Below, piece after piece: positions 25,201 through 33,300 of a DNA stretch of 64,000 bases. The stretch is from Dermatemys mawii (lineage: Eukaryota; Chordata; Testudines; Dermatemydidae), in contig ML677348.1 of assembly GCA_007922305.1 (NCBI GenBank), forward strand, positions 20,363,677 through 20,427,676, in the 5' to 3' direction. Position 1 is the first letter of the stretch; each line of letters opens with the position of its first letter. The translations under genes were made by a program, and so were the position numbers. The notes below the pieces were generated by a model that did no database searches, was not told where the DNA came from, and was given only the letters and a program-made list of their open reading frames with translations.

Positions 25201-28200
25201 AAATATTAGTGGCTTTCGGCTTCAAATTGCTGCCTCAAGACATCCCCGATCCTTATGACCCCACGCTGCTCCTCTCTAATAGCCCTGGTGTCTGGCTGTT
25301 CAAATTCAGTTTCCAGGCGCTGAGCCTCAGCGGTCCAGCCTACAGTACGCGGCTATAAGCATATTTTCATCGGCCTGGTCCAGCCTCCCATATAGGCAGC
25401 GCCAGCGGACCTTTAAATGGTGAAGAGCAGACTCAACAGTCATTCTGCACTTCCTCAGCCTGTTGTTAAACCACTCCACTTTCACGATAAAGAGATTGCA
25501 CTTCAGTACTTGTATGAGGTGAATTGAAAAATACTATTTATAATTTTTACAGTGTAAATACTTGTATTAAAATAATATAAAGTGAGCACTGTACACTTTG
25601 TATTCTGTGTTGTAATTCAGATAAATATATTTGAAAATGTAGAAAAACATCCACAAATATTTAATAAATTCCAATTGGTGTTCTGTTGTTTAACAGTGCA
25701 ATTAAAAATGCGATCACCATTAATTTCTTTAATCGCGATTACTTTTTTGATTTACTTGCCTGAGTTAACTGCGATTAATCAACAGCCCTTATAAAAATAC
25801 AATGTCCCTTGTATACTTTTGAAACTCATTGGGGACAGTTTCTAATTTCTAAACAGTAGTTTAAAATATTGTTTAAAAATGCAAATTTCATTTCAGGGAA
25901 CTGATTGAAATTTTGGCAATTTCAAGAAACCAGAAACTCCCACAACCAGGAGAGGAGAGCCAGGTAAACAAATTTTCTTAAATATTTGTCTAGGTAGCTA
26001 ACCTCCATATTCAGCCTTTTTCTCCTTACCTAGTGTAGCATTCAGGCTCATTGCGTGGTATGAAATTTTTATCAACACTAATATTTGAAAAGTTTAGTGG
26101 TGAGAGCCCAATCCTGCTTCCAGGGAAGTCAGTGACAATGCCCCTTCCCTCCCAAACCCAGTAAGTAAAGAACTTTGCCCTGAATTTGTAAATGGTAGCT
26201 GTGTTCAATAGGACTGAAATCCTATGAAATGTGAGAGCAGTGGTTCAGTATTTTGCTTTTCCAGGGCTTGATTCAGTCTCCTGCTGTCCTTGTAAGTACT
26301 TCAAGGGCTGAAGAGCAGCTTCTTGCTAATCCCTGTCCTAGTTCATAGCACACTCTTTAAACTCTGCATGTGCCTTGAGCACTGGTGGCAAGCAGTATAA
26401 ATATTCTGGCTAAGGAGCTTACTAGATGGTTTGTCAAGTGCTGATCTGTAGAGTTCTGAAGAAAATTGTAGCCAGACTATGTCCTTTTGTGATTCTTAGT
26501 CCTGATGATCTTCATTCACACTTGCTCTGGCACTTTGTCAAAATCTCAGCCAGTTCTCTGTGGTTTGAGGGTAGATTTTTTGTGTGTGATGGCCTGTCCA
26601 ATTATTTGATATCTTTATTGCAACAAACCCCTGGTACATAGAGGAAGGAGACTTAATTAATTATACCTTTCCTTTCCTGGCCACTTAAAACAGGCCACTG
26701 TTTAAGTGGCCAGGAAAGATAGCTGACAGTTTCAGAAGATTTTTCTCCAAGGGGGAATCGAGACTGAAAACAGCAAAGATTAAATATGTGAATACATGTA
26801 ATACTAGTTTCAGTAATTTATATACAACTAATCTTTCCCTTATTTTCTGTTACAACTTATTCTCTTACAATAGCCTCCACATCAGACTTTTACTATTACA
26901 AATCCAAAGATGAATTTGTAATTGGAAATGCTGTTAATCCAATTTGTGCTCTGAAAAATCAAGCTGTGTTCTCTAAGGATAGTACATCCTTGCCTGTAAT
27001 AAACTCAGGTTATAAAACCTTTAACTGAAAATTGTGTAGATTTATGAAGCAGAATAGACTCCATTGCATTGGCTCTGTGGTGCTGAACAGAAGTAAAGAC
27101 GTTATCAAGAGTAAACAGACACAGCTAGAGGATTCACAATGAACATACCTTGACTAAGGGGATACTTCTGTGTGATTTGTGGATTACTGCTATGCTTTAG
27201 ATGAGACCAGTGGCCCCGCTGTGAAATGCCCTCAGTACTACGTCTTGCAAAGTAAACCTTCGGAAAAAAGAGGAAAATGGCTCTGAGTTCCAGCATATTT
27301 AGTGAGAGGGCTAGTCATACCATATTACATTTGAGGGCATAGTAACTTCTAGTTTGGCTGTAAACCTTTTTTTAGTAATGAGTCTATGGCTTTGCACTGC
27401 TGGGAGTTGGTGCAAGCTTGGGCTGCTTGTGTTAAAACAGCCCACCAGTGGGCATCTAGCTTTGGCCAGTCTGTGCTCATAGTATAAGGGAGCTTGGTTC
27501 CCTCTCATAATCATACAACATACAGGGCATTCTTACTGTTCACCAGAAACTTCCTACTTTCTTTGTTGGCAACAGATATACTTAGTCAGTTTAGAGTGGT
27601 GCAAGGATTTAGAGATCTAAGTCAGCTTCTGAATCAGCAAAATTTGGAGTGCCACCAAGGTAGCACAGGAAACTGTCCTTGGGAATAGGCACAGTACTCA
27701 TGCTAACTGAAGGAACTCTGTTGATAAGCTCTGGAAGAAATGTGGGCTTGATGTGGCATAAGTCAAGGATTCCCCTAGTCCACCCAAAAGAACCATTATT
27801 TTCATGTGGCACTTCCTTGTACTTCTAAAGTAAACATTATGTTTTTGGGTAAAAATAAATGTATTACATTTGCTGGCTTTGGTTTAGGAAGTACTAAGCT
27901 ACGTATGTGTGAAACCTGCTAAGTCGTGCTAACAGTGATGAAATAAGCACATTCCAGATCTGCAGAGATTTTACTGCATAAAACACAGATTCCTCCGCTT
28001 TTAAAAGTGATTTGCTTGGCACAAACTGTTTCAGACTACACTGCTACTTAATATCCCTTTTTAAATGTAAATGTCAAGAATTGGCAGCTTCACTGTGACT
28101 GGAGTGTACCTGTTATGTCAGTTTGCTAGAGGTAAAATATTTTTTCTAAGGAATGTAATGCATCTAGGATGTTCTCTTTAATACTGTGGGGTGATGGGCT

Positions 28201-30287
28201 AGTACATCTAGGGCTGAGTTTCATATATTTAGCAGTGGCATAATTAACAGTCCTGGTGCTGACATGTTCATAACTAGTATTAAGAATTAATGATTTATTA
28301 GATGAATGAGGAAAATTGGCATCTTTCTTGGTACTCTTGTTTTGATGTATTTGGCAGCAGTCCCACCAAGATTAGTCCATCAGTTGCGTGAGTTGGGGTA
28401 CCCTGATTTTGCTAAACTGAGAGCCAAATTGGTAGCTTCTCTGGAATCCAAGAAACACACACATTTTTCACATCTGCATGTTCAAATTTAATATTGAAAC
28501 TTGTATCTTCCTTGACAGATGAATGGAAAGTTCTTGTTTGCATCCATCAATAAAATCCTCCAGCATATACCATCTTTGGTACAAATAAATACCTTATTAG
28601 GTACTTATTAACACATGTCATACTTGACATAGCCCAAATTGCAACTTGAGGGTATCTGAACTGTAGGTTATCTTCTGAAGTAGAAAAGTTGGAAATTTCA
28701 TTTTATTTTAAATGTTTTGTTTTGGAGAGTACCACAAAATCAGATTGAATACCCCAAATCTGACTTCTGCTGTCCCTTCTACAATAGGATTCCTTTTCAT
28801 AGTGCAGTTGTGGATTTTGTAATTAATCAAGCTAAATAAATTCCATAAATACTTTTATCTGACAGATCCTAGAGTTGCTGATTCAGAGAGATGGAGAGTT
28901 TCAGGAATTAATGAAACTGGCACTCGATCAGGGGAAAATTCATCATGAAATGCAGCTATTAGAAAAAGTAGTCGAAAAGAGGGATAGTGATATTCAGCAA
29001 CTACAAAAACAACTGAAAGAAGCAGAACATATACTGGTAAGTCTAAAGGTGAAGTGTTTGCTTTTGAGAGTTGCTGGCTGGGAGAGAAATAAGGCTGGTT
29101 GTGCGTAACACACAGTTCCGGGGCAGGGGGTGGGGGAATTAGTTTAAGAAGATTAAATGTATGAGTTCTTCTTGAAAGCTTGGAAATTGTGCTTGGAGTA
29201 GCCTAGTTAATTAAAGTTACTTGCTTTTTGGAAAGGCTGTAATGGTAATTTTCATCCAACCCATATTACTCTTATTTCATAATAATTTTATACTCCACCA
29301 AGTCTGTTTTCACTGTTTGAAAGATTTGTGGTGAAAATGACACCTATTGTAAATAATAGATGAAGTGTGGAAAATCAAACCACTGAAGACGGGTGCTGGT
29401 TAAATGAGGAAAGAATAAAAGGAGCAGATGAATGTTGGACTTTGCATTTTGGCCTAATCCCTTGAGAAAATACGCAACCCGTTGAGCAACTTGGACTAAT
29501 GAAAGCAATAGGAGCTCTTCCTGGATATCTGTGGGCATCACAACTGATAGAGGATGGTACCTATTTAATTGATCTGACATTCTAGAGGCATTACTATGCT
29601 CTGTGCTCCCATAGTAAGAAAAACTTGATTTAAAACACTGGTATATTTTGAAAACATTCACTGTATAATAAAATGTTGTTCTGATCTTTATTTTAGAGGC
29701 AATTTTTAACAGGCTAAGAGGACAAATTCTCAGGCCTCCTTTAGCTGAGTCTAAGGTTACAAATTAATGAAGCACTGAATAATTTTTCTTTAATAACTAG
29801 GCAACAGCTGTTTATCAAGCAAAGGAAAAACTAAAATCAATAGAAAAAGCAAGAAAGGGTGAGTTTCAATAGTTTATTACACTATTCTGAGGCTTTGAAA
29901 ACTATATAGCTTTAATTAATTTATCTAGAGTTCTATGTAAGCATGTAGGTTGATTTCTTTTAATTGTCACGTAACAGTTTAAGATTTAAAATCAGTGTAA
30001 AATGTTGCATGTGTGTAAGTTTTTTCCATTCAGTTTGGAACCTCTAAATCTTCTAAAGGACTTTGAAAGGCTGGAGTTGTGTGTGGTTTTATTTTGGAAA
30101 TGTGTGTGTGTGTGTGTGTTGTGTTGTGGAAACATTATATCATAGTTTTAAGGTCTAGCTCCAAATACATTTCCCAGTAGTATTAATTTCTGTGCCGGTT
30201 TTGCTTTATTAGTCACGCATATGATTAGCTTAGCTTGTCACACAAGGCACTTACCCTAATATGCTGGTCTATAGTTTGTATCTAATT

Positions 30288-30323
<36 letters not shown>

Positions 30324-33300
30324 TTTTAAAGGGAAGGGACAGCATGGTTGTTAGTTTTTTTAAAATGAATGTCAACAATGTTACTTACTAATCTGTGTCT
30401 TGCCCTCAGACTTGCTGGCAATATACTATGTATCTCATAAAACCAGCTGTAGTACTTGCATAGCAAATCTAGTCATTTTTACAAAATAGCTGGGAAGGTA
30501 TTTTATAGTTATTGATAATATCTTTGTAGTTATTTGTGACTTTCATACAAAATGATCTCAGGGTATTTCACAAATTATACATTACTTGAAATGTAGTCAC
30601 TTATGGAGTGGAGAGTGACTGGCATCTGGTACATGTACACTGCATGACAGTAGGAGAAAAGGAGACAAGTTTATTAAGTACACCAGGGCAAGTTCCTACT
30701 ACAGTAGACTCTCGATTATCCGGGATGATAGGGAAAAAATTAATCCTGGTTAATAAAATCCTGGATAATCACCATCCATAGGAAATATCGGGGGTGGGGT
30801 GGGGGGTTGGTTCACCAGCCACCCTGTGCCGGGGGGAAGGGGATGTTGGTTCACTGCCTGCCCTGCGCCCTGATGGGTTATTTTATTTTCCATGCTGAGG
30901 CGGCAACAAAGCTAGAGCCGGCCCTGCGAGTTATGCGTATTTTTTTTTTTTTTTTGACATCCTGGTTAATCCACAACCTGGTTAACCCAATCCTGGATAA
31001 TCGAGAGTCTACTGTATTACAAAAAAATGCCATGGTATCTTACAACCAGCTTCTGTATGGGTACTAAAAGATCCTATTAAAGATCCTCCCAGCTCTTAAA
31101 TAGCATTTTTTTATCAGTAGATCTCAGTGTACTTTAAAAAAATTGACTGATAGACTGCATGGCAATCTCACAAGATTGAAAAACTTAGTTGACTTTTGTG
31201 ACATTTGAATCCATAGTTTTAGAGTCAATATATTGCAAACCAGGTCCTCCATGTTAAGCTATTTGTGACAGACTGATAGTATCCTGCAATGTCCTGGATA
31301 AACTTTATTGAATTCGGTTAAACCTTACTGAATTAGGTTTAATACCTTGGGGTCCATAGTATTAAAAATGAAACTGTATGTGTGTTATTGTGGAATTGTA
31401 TGTAGCTCCTCCAGGAGAAGGATGGGGGTACAAATGCAATTCTTCTGGTTATCAGCCCTATGAAGCCACCCCCTAGAGAGGTACACATATACTAGTTCAA
31501 ACTGAATTCTCTAGGGACCAACAAACAGACAAAGGATTTTTGGATAAATAGCCTCGTTTATAGTAGGCTTATAGCTTTTTTCCTGATCCAGCAGATGGAC
31601 AGGACCTGGTCTATGAAGGGCCCCAATCCTTAGGGGAGGCTTTGAAAGAATTGGCCTACTGAGAACCCATAAGACTGTGTGCTTGTTCTGAGCTGAAGCC
31701 CTGATGAACTTGAAACCACAAGGAAAGCCCTTGAGTTGGGTACTGAAGGACTGCTCCTGCCATAGCCCTTGTTAGGGTTGATAAGCACGTGCAGAGGTTC
31801 TTTTATTGTTGTTAATGTTTTCTCTGTAGTACTTTTAACAAGAATAAAATAGTCTTGCATAGGAAGAACTTTGTGATACCTTTAAACTGTGGGCAATTAC
31901 TGCGTTTTTAGTATCTGAGAAGAAAGCAAGCAGGCCAGTTTAGGCAGCCTATCTCTGCTGGGAATAACACAGGGAGGGTAGGGAATGATTCAACCTGGAG
32001 ATACTCATCTCTCTCCTTTCTGACCAGGGTATTTCCACTCAAGAGGTAATGGCCAGAGAAGCATGAAGCTATGAGTGGGTTGCCCTTGCTGGGCGATGGA
32101 GGGAAATACAGGTGCAGTTGCCCTGAACTGTGACACTGTCCTCTGCAATGCCTGCATATTGGGGATACCCTTGAGGTTCTGTTAAAATGTTACATTGTTG
32201 ATCCCTGTTTGGAATATCAAAGTGTTAAATAATCTAAAACTATCAAATCAGGCAATCTCTTGAGAGTATGCTAATCAGAGTGCATTTCCCTTGTTAACTT
32301 TTTTCCCCTTTCACAGGTGCTATTTCATCTGAAGAAATAATTAAATATGCCCACAGGATTAGTGCCAGCAATGCTGTTTGTGCTCCTCTGACATGGGTAC
32401 CAGGTAAATTTCATGTTTGACAAAGAAGCTGTATGAGTTTGTTGTACTTTGATCAATGGCATGACTTGGAAATGTCCTTTCATTATAATATAGAAGCAAT
32501 AATTAAACACCACTATTTAGTATTGTCATGACAAATGGTATTTTGCTTGAATTTCATAAAGCTTTTCAATATTAAAAATGTTTTTTCCCCTTGAGATGCT
32601 TAAATGCTTCTTATTTTTTTCCTTGTTGAATACCTTGGAGTAAAATTTTGTGGAAATGTTGTACATGGCTTTAAATAGCTACAAAACTCTCAGCTCCTGG
32701 CAGGGGTGAAAGTAAAATTTTTGATTTACTGGTGCGGGGGGAGGGCGCAGCTTCTCCCAGAAGGGACGGGGCCTCTGATGGAAGGGGCGGGGCTAGGGAA
32801 TCAGGATCCCCTCCCTCTCGCTGGTTAGCTGTTCCTTTTGCCCCTCTCCCCACTCAGCAGCTGGGGGGGAGGGGGCAAAAGGAACAGGGACCTTAAAGTG
32901 CTGCTGCAGCAGCACTTTAAACGACCTGGCTTAAAGCGCTGTCACTGCAGCGCTTTAACGCTGCTGCTCTTTCCCCCCCACCCCCACTTTTGCAGTCCTG
33001 CCAGGTCCCTACTTGCAGGGCTACCACCGGGGAGCGCAAAAGGGGCAGAAATGCTAAAGCGCTGCCTTGGCAGTGCTTTAAGCAGGGTCCTTCAAAGCGG
33101 CAAAAGGATGCTGCCTAATGCACTGCCGTGGCAGCGCTTTAACCTCCCTGCCCCTTCTGCACACATGTCCCCCCTGCTGCCACCGGGGCTGGGTAGCTGC
33201 TCCTTTTTGCCATCGGTGGTGGCAGCGGCGAGGGGCGGGGCGGGGGTGTGCAGAAGGGGCAGGGAGGTTAGAGCGCTGCCGCGGCAGCGCATTAGGCAGG

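Larger units (their letters stand above)
22683..25477. mobile_element. Second decayed Harbinger element (Myb/SANT protein plus transposase tail)
   Basis: The left end GGCTTTGTTTACACTGGC follows TTA at 22680–22682, as in the MITEs. The body contains a plus-strand Myb/SANT-like gene relic (23050–24870) and a minus-strand transposase tail (about 25100–25477). The two ORFs are convergent; two-ORF architecture (transposase plus Myb-like) is typical of PIF/Harbinger. The right end is cut off where a hAT 3' end begins at about 25478. Confidence 0.7.
16032..25896 (+). other. MED4: MED4 intron 1
   Basis: About 9.9 kb. It contains a fold-back element, a solo LTR with a nested hAT, a MITE, a Harbinger relic and a hAT 3' end. 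The parts at 16432–17880 and 20661–22679 are AT-rich and show nothing I can assign beyond a CA microsatellite at 22330. Confidence 0.85.
29859..32316 (+). other. MED4: MED4 intron 4
   Basis: About 2.5 kb. Carries (TG)n at 30101–30118, (TTTC)n at 30283–30326, a pogo/Tigger-like MITE and an LTR. Confidence 0.85.

Noticed and set aside
26672..26718. MicroRNA precursor
   Set aside because: The stem is only 18 bp and lacks the roughly 60–80-base precursor architecture; kept only as a hairpin.
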